DNA of 64,000 nucleotides from Taeniopygia guttata (taxonomy: Eukaryota > Chordata > Aves > Passeriformes > Estrildidae): the NCBI RefSeq assembly GCF_048771995.1, contig NC_133026.1, forward strand, positions 97,799,501-97,863,500. The letters are read 5' to 3'. Positions 1 through 13,068 of this stretch are shown here, one piece after another. The position numbers and the translations under genes were made by a program. The stretch's first letter is position 1; the number at the start of each line of letters is the position of its first letter. The notes beneath the pieces are model-generated. The model was given only the letters and a program-made list of their open reading frames with translations. It did no database searches and was not told the DNA's origin.

Positions 1-2379
1 AAGTCAGATCTAATATATGCTCTCTAAGGAGCAGAAATTGAGGAGTTTATGTGATTTTACACTCTGGAAAAGAAGGTATTTCACCTTGATCCACATTATG
101 AAAAAAATAGGATAGAATTTATATGAGAGAGAATTAATGTTTATTAAAAAATGTTGACACATTTGAAAATAATAACTTGGTTGCTTTTGTATTTGTTTGG
201 AAAAAGACAACTTCTTAATGTATGATCTTATATCAGCCTTCTGTCTCATACATAGAGTTTAAGGAACAGTAACATTTAACTCTGATATGTAGAGAACGAT
301 AAAACATGCATACAGAGGTATTGCTTAAATCAGTATGAAATAACTTACCTGCAGCAAACAGATAATAACATTAGTCAGAAATATGTATAGGACTCAACAA
401 GATGTTTGTCAGTAAAAGGCAGTTAGATATATAGTACTAAGAGCAAAAATTAATAAATATAATTAGAAAACATCAGTGCTTCAAAAAACTCTCAAATAGC
501 AGAAACTGGAAGGCGATATCAAAGGATCTTAATTCCCCATACATTTTAATTATTATTTAGATAATACTTTCATAATATTAATGTTTACAATTTAAGTAAT
601 TCTCCACATATGGGGATTCAAATAGATTTGTTTTTTAGAGACAAGAAAGTCTGCATACATATATCTCACCAAATGGATACTACAAAAGCTATTACATTAA
701 AAGGATACAAACTTACCCATAGGAATATATATATATATATAAATTTATATACGAAGCATATAACATAATATTATAACAGTAAATCTGTTTCTGTCATTAG
801 AAATTCCTCTGAAAAGACTTTAAAAAGGACATCTTTGACAAATTTTTGTAGCTTGGGACATGGAAAAGGAACATTTATGTACTGATTCAGTAAATTTGAC
901 TTAAAAATGTCAAAAATATTCTGCATTATTAATAGTTGGGACACCTGAGAGATAAAAAAAATTGGGTGACCCTGAAGAAAGAAAAATAGAAAATGGTTAA
1001 AATATATTGACAGAAATAAAGATCATCCACTCTAGAAATAATACTCAAAAAAATAAAAGTCTGCTATTATACTGGGCACTAATCCACTAGGCAATTAAAC
1101 AGGACAAGGATAGTCTAGCTGCTAAAATAACTATGAAATGACAACAACATTCATTCCAGAAAAAAAAAAAATCAAATATGAAGAACACCTGTACAATACA
1201 ATAGATAATATAAAATGTTTATTATGAACCTAAATCAATAATAGACTACCCAACTGTTTAATTACTTGACAGCTCCTTCTGTTTGTCAGACTCTGACCAG
1301 CCACACTAGTATTGCTTCTGAAATTCACCCATTCATTTAAACATGTATGCCAAAAATAGTCCTAATATTATTATAAAATATTTCCAAAGTACAAAAATCT
1401 AGTTTATAATTTATTATTTATTACAAATGTACAAACACTTTGGCAAAACAGGTTAAGGTGTCCAAGAGATATAAAAGGGGTGATAAAATAAGTTATCCTT
1501 AAACATCTCCTTCTAGACTTTCAACAGTCTAATTCAATATGCCCACCTTTCATTGGTATCTGACAAACCTCATTTCATTGGTTGCAAAAGGCAATTTACT
1601 TATATCACTTATGATTTCAAATTATTAGTACAATTACTTTACAATTATTTTATAAGAATTCTCAAAGATTAGTGTCCAAAGTAATACATCTTCCAGGTTC
1701 TTTCTGTATCTTGTTGTCACAAAAGTCTTACTCTGCTTTCCCACCTTTGAATGTAAACACATCTTAGACAGCTTCTATAAGCATTTGCAACCCCTGTGGT
1801 ACATCTCACTCAACCTCAGCCACCTAAAAATCTGGAGTAAGTTATTAAACTTCTTTCCCGTCCTGTGCTGCCACTACCTCAGATATCATAGAAATTCAAG
1901 GCAGGCTGGATTCTCCAGGACTTCAAAGTGAGAAAGGCATCTTTCCTTATGGGAAAGGCTTAGACACAGTAGACCTTCCATAGCAAAGAACTCCTCTCCT
2001 TCATCTCTGTGGACTCTAACTCACTGATAATGACTCCCAAAGTTTCATTTACTTTCCCCAATATGATAGGGGTATAAGGACTCATTTAAGTCTTTTTACC
2101 TTCATGTACATTTGGATTTGTTTTTGAAAACTCCATGTTTCTACTTTGGTGATAGTTCCTGTCAGTCTTGATTGATTATTATTTCTTTATATTTTCCTGC
2201 TAACAGCTAAAGATTTCCAAGCTCTTTGTGGAGATAGCTATTTTGATATCACAAATTTAAGGAAATACAGAGAAAGATGCATCAAATCAAGGCCAAAAAG
2301 AGGTAAAATGATTCCTGTAGTTGGTTAGCTCCTGAGCTGGAAACAACTTGTAGATCCTGAAATATCATCCATCATTTTT
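1..2379. other. AT-rich unique DNA, no gene seen
   Basis: The stretch is A+T-rich, with many short A and T runs and a small (AT)n tract near 725-742. The only listed open frame (10-249, minus) is low-complexity and resembles no known protein. I see no splice-flanked open segment or repeat family here. An LTR upstream half could be hidden in 2050-2380, next to the recognisable LTR end, but I could not align it. Confidence 0.6.
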
Positions 2380-2637
2380 CTTTGTCTCAGTGGCCATGTG
2401 GAACTGAGTCAAGGTGGTGAGCATCTTCTTTATGTGTAAATCATCCCCTCTTTTGTATACTTTTGTTATTAATATTGTCCTTACTGTTCATGTCTCATCC
2501 CATTAATGTTTGTTTTCAGTAAATTTTTATCCCAACCCATAGGCTCTGCCTTTGTCCCTCTCACACCAGAAGGGGGCACAGCAAAGGGGGCGCAGCTTAT
2601 TTGGAGCTTAATTCCCATCTAATTTTAAACCACAACA
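2380..2637 (+). mobile_element. Decayed avian ERV LTR, 3' half (R/U5 region)
   Basis: The order of motifs matches the downstream half of the LTR family seen better preserved at 43.9 and 53.3 kb. First comes a 'gtggtgagca' block, then a T-rich and TTATT-rich stretch, then 'tatcccaaccca' (the family usually has 'tatctcaaccca' after its AATTAAA/ATTAAA region). A G-rich block follows (gaagggggcacagc, aaagggggcgcagc), and it ends in 'ttttaaaccacaaca'. That end resembles the family's U5 terminus, which closes in CA. The upstream half is not recognisable, and no internal retroviral sequence follows. Seen: motif order. Known family pattern: recalled, not searched. The copy is old and the boundaries are approximate. 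Confidence 0.55.
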
Positions 2638-4317
2638 TTTCATATAAAAACTGAGTTAGTCAGTTCTGGTTTTGTAGGTCACTGGGAAAAAAAATATTTG
2701 GCCTGTGACCAAAATATTTGCTTGAGGACATTTTATATGTTTGCTAGAATTTTTTACTCATTAATCTTTCTTCTGTGGTCTATAAGTCTGATTATATTTT
2801 ATATGGTTTGTTTTACATAGATTGAATACTTCCTTATTCTAAAGCTCATTTTAACCAGGTTGCAATATGACATCCATTCAGTGATCAGAAGCTAAGCACT
2901 AGTAAGCTGTTTGCACCTTGTAGCACCCTGTTCCAATGGCAGAATCCAATGGAATAATATTTTCAAGGCCTCTTCTCATTTTATGATTTTATTATATTCT
3001 GGATTTTATTTTAAGATCATAGGTTCCTTCTACAGCAAATAATTCTTTCAAACAAATGCAAAAATACAAATACATATATATAGAGTTTCACCAGCGATTA
3101 CATAAAGCTAAACAGATCTGAAATAAATCAGATAATAATTACCTGAATGTTACATAATTCTTTATGTTTAAACAAGCCATAGCTTCTTCTCTCAGGCCAA
3201 GATAAATCCAGAGAATAGCTAGCCTGTGTTATCTTAATACCAAACCACTCACAAGTAGTAACATCTGCATAGTTGCTACCTACACTTCTACAATCACTGG
3301 AATGTTTTCAAAGGGAAAACACATTCAGAAACTAAGAATTAATTTCCTAAAATTTCAAGTATTTCTGGATGAGGAATTTCCCTGAAAGGAGGTGAAGATA
3401 TCCCTTACCTTTCTGTTTGTCTGCATTATCAGAGAAAAAGTAAACAATATTAGAATATTATAATTTGTAGCTTCATCCTTGCTATTTCTTCAGAGTAGAT
3501 TTGTAATATTAAATTCCTAACTGTTCACCACGTTTTTATTCATTCATCCCTTACCCAGCAGAAAATGTGTTGGTCTTCTGCTCTCTAACTGCTCCTAGGT
3601 TATAGATGTTTTGGATTCAATAAAAAAACTAAACCAACAAACCAACCAACCCCAAGTAGTTTTCAAGGTTTATTGCAACAGGATTGAAATAATTAATTTC
3701 CGTTATTTTCAGAGAGTGGCAGAGACAAAGAGAACCTGATGATTAGAGAAGCAGTCTTCTAAAAAAGATCCACAAACTGATCGCTGATTTTGGAACAGCA
3801 AAATTTCAAAGGATATACTTGGCTGATGATTTCTTGTTTGCTTTTTCTGCTGTCCAAGAAAAGAACTTTGTAATGCAAGTCTTTGTAGGGACAGCCAATT
3901 GCACCAAATAGCTGTTGCAGCAGAGCTCTCTGGAGTCTTCATTCCTCAGGGATAAAGCAGATGTTTTCCAACTATTAGTATAGGTGATATATTGGGCTGA
4001 TACTAAATAGTGGTGTAAATGGAAATAAATAATTTCATGGCACTGAAAATTAAATCCAGTTTGTACCATCTTTCTGATTTTCCTTTGCATTATCCAGGAC
4101 ATAAATTAACTTTTCCTGTCATTCCTTGCAAAATACACACTGCATTTGTATATTGGTTTTCTCCAAAGATCATGCAGAACAATTTTTGCTTTCCAAGTCT
4201 CTCCTCCTTATTGATTTACTGGCTTGTAGGATTCTGACACGTGTACACTTTTTGGTCTGCGCATTTTCTTGATGTTTCTTTAATGTGAACCTTTAAAACT
4301 GGGGAAAAAATTAAGTA

Positions 4318-4352
4318 GAAGAAAAAAAAAAAGAGAAAAAAAGAAAAGAGCA
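4318..4352 (+). repeat. A-rich low-complexity tract
   Basis: A run of A interrupted by single G residues. It is simple-sequence DNA with no retroelement body recognised immediately upstream. Confidence 0.85.
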
Positions 4353-5224
4353 GGAGGGGACCAAAATCTCAGCAAGCAATGTAAAAGTGTCCTTGTGGAA
4401 TGCAAGTTGAAAGACAATCAGAAATGCAACCTACTGGAAGTTCTTACAACTTAAGATGTAATAAAAGAAGAATTTCAGCCTTTTTTTTTTTCTTTGTAGG
4501 ATGCAAAATACCCTTAGAGACATCTAACATCTTTCCTGCTATTGCAGAGACCTGGGGCATTAGAAATGCTTTCCATTATATTGTTCTCTTAGTGGTGTGT
4601 TACAGATATTTCACTGTAGATTTTAAGTTCATGATAGTGTTGTGTGAAGCTTTTTTGTAATCCTAACTTGGGAGTTGAAAATGGGAAAAATTTCAAAGAT
4701 GTAATCAAGATTGTTGAACACAAATTATCTGATATTATATTCCTTTTATTTTAATTATTATTACCTTTTCATGTATGAAACAACAATTTGACCTCTGAAG
4801 TTCAAGAATGGGGGCTCCTTGTCCACAGGTAATATTTCAGGAAGAGATAATGAAATCTTTATGTCAATTTGCATAAAACCAAACCAAACCAAACTAAAAA
4901 AAAGCAAAAATATCCAAAACAAACCAACAAACAAACAAGAAGGAGCCAGACAAGTTCCACTGGTTCTTGAAGTGGACTTCAACACCCCAAGACCTATTGT
5001 TTTGGGGGTTTTTTTGAGAGGTGAAAACAGTATTATGCATATGTAGGTAGAGAAGGCATGCAAACTGCTTTTTAAGATAAATAACATAATGTTAATCACA
5101 ATAATTCTAGCTTATTTCTTTCTTTGATCACAGTTAGGCAATTTTCATATGTTTGATTGCTTCTGACTTCCTGGGAATTTAATATTCCCTGCCATTTTTC
5201 AGAAGCTGGCATGCCCCAAAAAAA

Positions 5225-5256
5225 GCTAGATTCAACTTAGGCTAGATTCAACCTAG
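5225..5256 (+). repeat. 16-bp tandem duplication
   Basis: Two adjacent 16-bp units, gctagattcaacttag and gctagattcaacctag, differ at one base. This is a small local duplication, probably from replication slippage. Confidence 0.9.
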
Positions 5257-6204
5257 AAGTCCTACCCAAAGGCCTTCTTGTACTCCTACCCATTTACTGC
5301 TCTCTCAGAGTAGTTGAAGGGAAGCCCTGCAATCTGTAACTTAGAGAAAAATGTGTGAGGACAAGGAAGAAAACAAACGTCATGCGTCTCAAAACCAAAA
5401 TAAGAAAATTAAGTCATAACTATATTCTATAACAAACCGTAAAAACAAAGAAACCAGAAAAAACTCAGACCTTGAAATGCCATTAAAAGGTAAGCTTTAA
5501 AGATGAACCTGAGAAACATCAATTTTCTTTCCTCTATGATTGTTTTGAAATGACACTATACCTTAAAACACTCTGAATTTTCAAAAGTACATATGTGGCA
5601 ACACTATAAAGAGAGGAAAACATAATTTTCATCAATGCTATTTGCACTTTGAGCTTTTAGGCTAATCTTTGAGCACATTCCAAGCAGCAGTCCATCACAA
5701 TCTGACATTATAGCTTTCAAAAACTTCCTTCTTCTAGTCTCAGATGCCTTTTTTGATGGTGCATGCTTACTCATCAAAACAGCTAATTAAAAAAAACCAC
5801 CTAATTATCTAATTTACAACAATACATGTTCTAAATTCCTACCACCTGCAACTGATATTCTGAGTCCTAGGGCATACTTAACCCTGTCTTATATAAAACA
5901 AGTAGAAAACAAACAAGTGTCCACTGATTTTCTTGGAAGGTATTTTTCTTTTTACTGAGAGAAGATTTTTGGCTGGAACAATCAACTTTCCATACACTGA
6001 GAAACCATATTTAAAAAGACCTTAAAATAGTGTCATTTAGGGGATATTTGCAGCGGTTTTTTTTTTTTTTTTAAGGTGTGCAGCCATTTACTGGGGGCTA
6101 TGCTTCATGCAGATTTGCATAGACTAATGGATGGGAAGATCACTAAACAGTTACCTTGCTAAAAATTCTGTGTGTCTGTAGAAGCACACTGGCTCATTAA
6201 GGCT

Positions 6205-6256
6205 ATACTTATATATATATATATATGATATATAGTATATATATCATATACTATAT
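6205..6256. repeat. (AT)n tract with inverted symmetry
   Basis: An (AT)n run is followed by gatatatag and an opposing atatcatatac block, so the two halves are nearly inverted copies and could fold back. This is simple-sequence DNA with no further meaning evident. Confidence 0.85.
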
Positions 6257-9200
6257 CCTTTAACAATGAGAAGTTTTATACAATGTTATATTTTTGAAAG
6301 AATTCTGAAAATGTTTGCCCAACCTTTTTCTATAAGTGTTATTCTGAATTTCTGGGCTAGCCTAAACACTTCACTAAGTACCTTATTATTTGTCCTTTGG
6401 GTCTCTGCACCTTACTGCAAAACTTTAGAGTAAAGCAATAGGGCTAAGCACCTGAGTTTTGAACTACTACTCTAACACATCTTTGTTGTTGCACTAGAGT
6501 ATTTGTGGTATTAAAAGCTTCCATCCATTGAGCTTATCTTGCAAAGTTATTGAAACAATCCCAATGAAATATAGCTAGGTCTGCTGGATTTTTATATTTA
6601 TTTCTCTGATGCTTGCAGAAAACAGTTTTTTCTTCTATTTAGGCAATGAATTTTTATTGCTTTACAGAAGACCCGAAGATCCAGTGCTGAGAATTACTGC
6701 ACAAGGAGCTTCCACTAAGTAGATGATTATATACATACTTTCATGCTCTTATATTAACTTAAATGCTGATTATTGCGATTCTTTTTCATTTTCTTTCTTT
6801 CTTTTTATTTTTATTTTTTTTTCACTTAAGATGGTTCATATGGGCTCAAGTCTTAGCATGTAAAGCATAGATGTGCTACTGTAGGGCCTACTTTATATAC
6901 CATGGAGCTTATTGATTGGAAAATCCTGATATCCAGGATTAGCTTCACACTGTGATTAACTTTTCAGTGGCAACAGAATGGGATTTTTAATTCTAGGTTT
7001 TAATAAGTTTATGTCACTTATCAGTTGAACATTTTGGCTAGAAATACACTATTTCCACATAAAATGTTATTATTCTACATCCTCTTTTTCAGCTTCTAGT
7101 AAACCAATTCTGCAAATAATTCTAATTCTTTCTTAAAGGATTCATTTCAGATTAGATTCACACAAGGCTTTCAAATCAGTTATTTTCTTTTCCAAGTGAT
7201 TTTTCTATCAAATAACACATAACTGTTAATGCAACATCCACTGGGAAGCAAATCAGGCTTATTTGTGGCTTACCTATAAGGGTTCAGCTTAGGAAGATGA
7301 GAAAAATGATAAATATATTTATTGCAATTCTGTATTAAAAATACTAAGGTATTTTATATTCTCCTTGTGATAAGCATGAATGCATTGTAGAGCTTTTAAG
7401 ACATATATAATTCCAAGCAGCTGATATTCCATGCAGTGATATTTTGTTTCAGAAACAACCATAAATTCAATTTGATTATACGTATACAAGCTAACTCCTT
7501 TTTTTATTTTAATTTCTTGTCTAGGCCACTGTATGTACAACATCTTTCTGCCTCATGAACTTTTTTAATTCTGATTTCTAAAAATATAGTCATAGTAAAT
7601 CTAACTATAAAACCAAATTGCTAATCTGGATCTTGATCCCCATCCTTCAACAGCTCAAAATTATTTACTTTGCTGCATACATAGACAATAAGAGTTTCTG
7701 TGCAATGGACTGGGAATGCTTGATGTGTTCACCAAAAATGCTGTGAAAAGTGGTACTCAATGAAGCTTTTGGAGTCATGGAGTATGCACTGCTTCACGAG
7801 GTGCGGCTGGGAAAGTGGCAAAGAAATGTGTCACAAATAGGATCTGCACTGGAGTTGTTCTGCTCCTGTCACTCTGGTTCATGTGTCTGTATATGTGAAA
7901 AAAGAGAGTACTGTGAATATTCCCACCATCCCCTGAGCTGTCCAGATGTCAGCCAGCTGTAGCTATAGAAACCATATTGTCATTCAAGCACATAAATAAA
8001 CCCTTATTAGAAAGAAATGGTGCTAACTTGTTCTAAAAGCAGCTCCCCTATGCAGCTCTGATATCACAACAGGTTTACATGTGCCTGCCTTGACATATCT
8101 ACACCTGCCTGCCTGCACTTCTTTGCAGAAAGGTGATCTAATATTGGCCTCATCCTGACTAATTCTGTGAGGATTATTTTACTGTTGGGGTCAAATTCAA
8201 AAGAGCAGCTTCTCAGGGGAGTAGGCATCAGTATTTTGTGGGTTAACTATTTTGACAGAACCCAGTAACATTGCAAATTGCAGAAGTGGATCTTCCATTA
8301 TAAATCACTTGTTTCTTCAAGTGGTGCCCTGTTTTCTAATTAATTGCTCATATAAGACTTATAGAAACTCAGGGCCAGAAATTGCCGGAAATTATGGAGA
8401 GGATTTGAGCACTTTAAACCAGATATGAAAGGTTAAATTTTGCCTTTGAGCAGTACTCATGCCAGGCATACTACAGCCTGAAAAAACTCACTTTATGGAA
8501 TAAAATTCAGCTATTTTTACTCTGCACAGAGAATGGAAAGCCAGATAATTTACTGCACTTCATCAGGTGTTTGTTTTGTTTTGACATTATTATTGTCATA
8601 AGAATGAAAAATAAGTAATACCAGCCAATGGAGAAATTTTATTGCTTTAAATAAAGAGCTTTGAAATACTGCACATACTGAGACCAAGAGAGAGCATTAA
8701 ATGAAAAGGTCTCTAAGAAAAAGAATAAAGCAAGAATTCTTATAAAAGAATAGAAAAAGGAAATAGTAGAAGGTGTTATGGACTGAACTTCCTTTGCTTC
8801 TCCACCATAATAGGTCTCTCGCTGTTTGGAGACTACAGTGCTTTCTGTAGGAGAGTCAGAGGCCAGGAAAGGGAGCTGTAGATGAAACAACGTGCATCCC
8901 TTTAAAGAAGCCAGAGCTTAGGAAAAGCAAGGAGCACCCATCTCATCCTCCTCATTAGTAATGAGGTCAGAACTTACACAAAGTGCCTCACTCTAAGTAG
9001 TATGGCAGTTGATGATAAATTAGTCTTGATGATTAATCTAAGATACCCAAATCTAGTGTGCAAAAAGTTAAACTGAAGCCAGAAGGTACATGGTTCCAGA
9101 ATGAGCTGCCATAAAGCATGGTGAGCTTTGTCTGTGTAAGAAGCATGAAAAAGTTCGTATATATTCTTAATTGCCACAAAAGGCAATTCAGATAGAAGCT

Positions 9201-9480
9201 CCCATTCTGTTGGTATCTCGCCTCTTAATTTATTTTATAACATTTGAATGGAGGTTTTATTGACCATCAGGCTCTTGGCTATGCCAGGAAAGATAGCTGG
9301 CATCAAGTAAGAATGACAAATTCTGGTTGTTCAATATGTGATGCCTGCTATCACAGCTGATGGTACTTGCTCATTCAGTTTCATTTATTCTTTTTTTTTC
9401 ATTTCTTCTTTTTTTCTTTTTCATTACACTCCCTGGCAGAGGATTCTGGAGCAAGATATTTTACAACTGTTTATCAGCTC
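6257..9480. other. Unique AT-rich DNA, no gene seen
   Basis: No repeat family or credible exon was found. Small open frames (7750-7962 plus, 8639-8890 minus, 8974-9186 minus) have no recognisable domain. The parts near 7640-8560 are slightly more GC-rich than their surroundings but show no clear signal. Confidence 0.55.
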
Positions 9481-9489
9481 CATATATGT

Positions 9490-9518
9490 GTTATATATGG
9501 ATATATATATATATATAT

Positions 9519-9571
<53 letters not shown>

Positions 9572-9601
9572 TATGTTATATATATACTATATATATATTT
9601 C
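9490..9601. repeat. Long interrupted (AT)n microsatellite
   Basis: Alternating AT dinucleotides run across the interval, with a pure block of about 48 bases at roughly 9520-9567 and interruptions such as tatgg and agacatatg. It produces spurious IYIYIY open frames on the plus strand. Confidence 0.95.
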
Positions 9602-9622
9602 TCTTCCTGATGAACATTTGGG

Positions 9623-9640
9623 TCAATGTCATGACATTGA
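9623..9640. repeat. Perfect 18-bp palindrome
   Basis: The sequence tcaatgtcatgacattga equals its own reverse complement. It lies just downstream of the (AT)n tract. No protein-binding identity is claimed. Confidence 0.95.
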
Positions 9641-9822
9641 TTTGACTTTGTCAGGTATGGTGGAACTGCAGCATGAGCTCAGACTAAAACAAGGATGTCT
9701 TAGTCTATAATAATAGTTATTTTAGTGTGTTTCTCTTCCATACATTCTAATCTTTCAAGCATTCTTTTTAGTATTAACTTCCTCCTCAGTCGTTGTCTTA
9801 TTGTTTCAATTGGTATTGCTTT

Positions 9823-9911
9823 TAAAATATTTTAAACAAAATATTTAAATACAAAAATAAATATTTAATATTTAAAATAAAATATTTTAAACAAAAATAT
9901 TTTAAAATATT
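9823..9911. repeat. AT-rich imperfect tandem repeat
   Basis: Blocks built from aaaatattttaaacaaaa recur at about 9823-9846 and 9879-9904, with related AAATATTT-containing sequence between. It looks like an old minisatellite-like duplication. Confidence 0.8.
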
Positions 9912-10189
9912 CTTGTTCTGTTATATTAACATCCATCTCTAAAAATCAACTGTCAAAGTAGTGAAACTTGTTTTTTCATTAAATAATAAATTCTCTGGCT
10001 TCAAGATTTTGTAGCATTTGGTTTTACATCTCAGTCCTAACTTTTCACTCTACTATTTCTTTGAATGACTTTTTTTGAGGAAGACTGCTATTATGTAGAT
10101 AATTCCTTATAAGAGTCACATAAGTTGACCTGCATTGCCTTATCTAGTGTTGGCAGGGGGTTCTAAATTCTCCCTCTTACCTCTCCGCA

Positions 10190-10650
10190 AGCCAAATATC
10201 TGTTTTGTGGAACAGATAGTGATTTTTTTCAGCATTTCCCCCAGATTATTAATAAGATCTTGAAGAGGACTGGACCTGGTATGGATCCCTGAGATACACT
10301 GCCTGGCACTGGCCTCTAACCAGACTTTATGCCGCTGATCAGAATGTTTTGGGCCTAGGTGCTCAACAGTTTTCAACCCACTTCCATGCTTATCCAGCCT
10401 ATACTTCAGCAGCTTGTCTTTGAAGATCTTACAGGAGACAGAGCCAAAAGTCTTCCACAGGATGGGGGGTATCCAAGGTCCTCATCTACCCACTGAGTCA
10501 TTTAATTGTATAAGACTCTCTGAGTAGTCAAACATGGTTTCTCCTTTGCGAATCCTTGGTCAGCGCTTTTAACCAACTTCTTGTCCCTCATGTGCCTAAA
10601 AATGGTTTCAGGATTCAGCTATTCTAGGATTCTGCCTTTTGTTTATGGCT
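10190..10650 (-). mobile_element. CR1 LINE fragment, reverse-transcriptase region, antisense
   Basis: Read on the minus strand, the interval follows the order of CR1 ORF2. It passes the segment before the fingers region, then the part around the family's SGVPQGSVLGP block (plus-strand 'tggacctggtatggatccctgaga' region, about 10270-10295), then the FNIFIND-like block (plus 'attaataagatcttgaag', 10247-10264). The plus-strand 'cttcttgtccctcatgtgcc' near 10577-10596 matches the CR1 segment upstream of the palm domain. Frames are broken and no 3' tail is present, so this is a truncated, internally decayed piece. The call rests on recognising the family by eye. Confidence 0.65.
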
Positions 10651-12981
10651 TATGTTCTACTGTATTTGAGTGCCAGTCTTGCAGCAGATTCTCAATCAAA
10701 CCAATGTTAAAACCTCTGGAACATTAGTGACTTTGAGACAATCTTGATTGATTTTTCTACCTGTAAAATAGACTGAGTAATATTTTACTTCTTTGTAAAG
10801 AAGTAAAATGAAAGAGAATACTTTTTTTTTAATTGGCTCCTGAATTCAAAGTGTTCTGTAAAATCTAGGAGGCTTTCTTTTCCCCTAATATATCTAAGCA
10901 AGTGAAAATTCTTTCTTAATCTTTCATCAATTTATTTATTGTACAATTTGACTCAAGAATATGTTAAAATAATGCAATATACATTAAAAATTGTACATTT
11001 ACAATACAATTTTCTTTAGCTTCTAAACTGGTGAAGTGTATTATTCCAAGTTTAACAGAACTATAGAAAATTATCTGAGATTTCAGAGACAGAAAATTAT
11101 TAGCTTGAACTTGTCATTCATTGAAATGCCTTTCCAGTCTTTTATAAAGGCATTGATTTCATAGGCTAGCTTCCAAATTCAGCTTGGCAATAAATTTTTA
11201 GCATCAAATCGTAAACATGAGAACCAAAGAACTAAACTACAGAGAACTTGGGAACTTTCCAGAAATTTATTTACAAATTTCAGATATTTAATTTGATAGC
11301 AGGCTTGTCAGTGTTCACTTTTCATATAAAATAGTGGCTTCTACTAAAATTTTCTATTTTGAAGTGCTCCATTTTTTGTCTATCCACAATCACAAATAAT
11401 GAGGGCAGAGAGGGTTTTTATTTTCTGGGAGCGAGTGGTTGGTGGGTGTTACTTGTTGGCTTGTTGTTCGTTGTTTTTTTCTCTCCTGGTTTACAATAAA
11501 ACATCTGACACTTATAAGCAGTACTGGCTATTACTCTAAAGATATCTTGACTGCCATCACTAAAATTACCCTGTAATAGCTAATACATTAACTGTTTGAG
11601 GAATAAACTGTCAAAAATAAGTAGGAAAACTTTATCTTCTTATTTTCAGAATTAATTAATTGGTTCCTACCATGTTAGCCTTGAGTACACACCATTTTTT
11701 TTTCTTTCCAAGAAAAAAAATGTTGCATTTACAAAGCTGTGGATTTTAATCTGAATTTGACATTATTTTCAACATTCTGCTCACAATTCATGTGTAGGAA
11801 AGTGTCTTCTCTGCAGAACTAGTTTTATGATACATGTGCAGAGATACATTTTAATTTTAATTTTATAACTATATTTTTAAATGCATTATCATAGCTCCTA
11901 GAGAGGCAGTCATAGCAGAGTCCCTTTTGCATTTAGGAGTGAAGAAATTCTGTTCCAAATAATCATATCTGCAGCAAAGACTTCACAGGTTAACAATGCT
12001 TAAAAAAACCCCTCAGAAACATTGGTTATCTACATGCAAGGACTTCAGGGAAGAGAGAAAACTGTTGGTTATACCTTATGAACCTTTTGGTGTTGCTTCC
12101 TGCTAGGAGGGGTCTTTTCCTTTTGTTTAGGTCTAGATTTCATTTTTAGGGTAAATGAAATGGTGCAAAGCACTGACAAGGACAGAGCTAGTGAATTTGG
12201 AAAACAGGCTTGCTTCTTGATTTTTTATATATAAAATTGGAGACCATGATAAGAATATGACTCTTTTTCCATTAAAGTAGGCTGTGTTGCAAAAACCCTG
12301 GAAAATTTTAAATTCAACATGACTGCCACATATGTGAATTTGGGTTTTCCAAACTGGTAGAAATATAAACGATATAAATTTAATATCTATTTTTTTCCTA
12401 GTTCAAATTTCAATCCACAATTAAAAAATAATATAGTGGGATCCAAGCAAAATGATCTTGTCTCTCTGATAAGGATTGCTCTCTTAATCAGGTTATGTAT
12501 CAACAGTACCGAGATTTTTTTCTGGTACTTTAGAAACTACTTCTCTTTGTAAAGATGCCACCTTGCCTTTCATTATTTATGTTGTTTTTAAAATGGTATG
12601 GTTTTTATATTATAGATTTGGGTTTATACAATTATCATTCTGTTTTCTACAAAATGTGCATGGAAATTTTCCCTAAGTCTGTCTCTTAAGGATTATTTCT
12701 GTCCAGCCAGAATGGATAAACTCAGCTTGAAAAATATTTTGAAGATAACATAGATTCAGCCTTCAGAAAAAAAAAAAACATTGTCTGTATGGGAATTTTT
12801 CAAAAATCTATAGAAGGAGGAGACCATAGGAGAAATAATATTTCATAATTACACAATCTTTTCTGTTTTCCATTATATTTAATTTTCATTGATGTTCTAT
12901 TTTGAAAATGAAGTTAATCACTAGACAATTACTTAAACATCTATTTTTTCAATAGAAGCTTCTATCTTGTTTCCTTTACAG
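10651..12981. other. AT-rich unique DNA, no gene seen
   Basis: Nothing recognisable was found except the short perfect inverted repeat at 10782-10809. The downstream edge carries the pyrimidine-rich acceptor of a possible exon at 12982. Confidence 0.55.
10782..10809. repeat. Perfect 13-bp inverted repeat (2-nt loop)
   Basis: Arms ATTTTACTTCTTT (10782-10794) and AAAGAAGTAAAAT (10797-10809) are exact reverse complements separated by GT. It could form a small cruciform or hairpin. Confidence 0.95.
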
Positions 12982-13068
12982 CAATTGACTATGATGGTAT
13001 TCCAGAAAAGCATCCAGGTCCACTGGAAAAAATGCAAGCAAGCAAGGACTCAGAAACCAACCAAACAA
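12982..13068 (+). other. Candidate 87-bp exon (unproven)
   Basis: A pyrimidine-rich tract ending 'ttgtttcctttacag' precedes position 12982, and 'aa|gtatgt' follows 13068, so both splice consensus sites look good. The 87-bp interval is open in the frame starting at 12984 and would encode IDYDGIPEKHPG followed by PLEKMQASKDSETNQT. That frame makes a symmetric phase 1-1 exon, typical of cassette exons. A second frame (starting at 12982) is also open, which weakens the case. I do not recognise the peptide. At this base composition, an open run of 28 codons is expected by chance in roughly one frame in eight. The call is inference from splice context and phase. Confidence 0.3.

Larger units (their letters stand above)
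2638..6200. other. AT-rich unique DNA, no gene seen
   Basis: Open frames here (for example 4400-4660 plus, 4761-5099 minus) are rich in F, L and K from A/T runs and look random. The stretch holds an A-rich tract near 4318-4352, an A/C-rich tract near 4875-4940 and a 16-bp tandem duplication at 5225-5256. No transposable element was recognised. Confidence 0.6.

Noticed and set aside
4400..4660. 86-codon plus-strand frame
   Set aside because: Contains a phenylalanine run from a poly-T tract and has no recognisable domain.
9338..9710. Three overlapping plus-strand frames with IYIYIY repeats
   Set aside because: They are translations of the (AT)n microsatellite.
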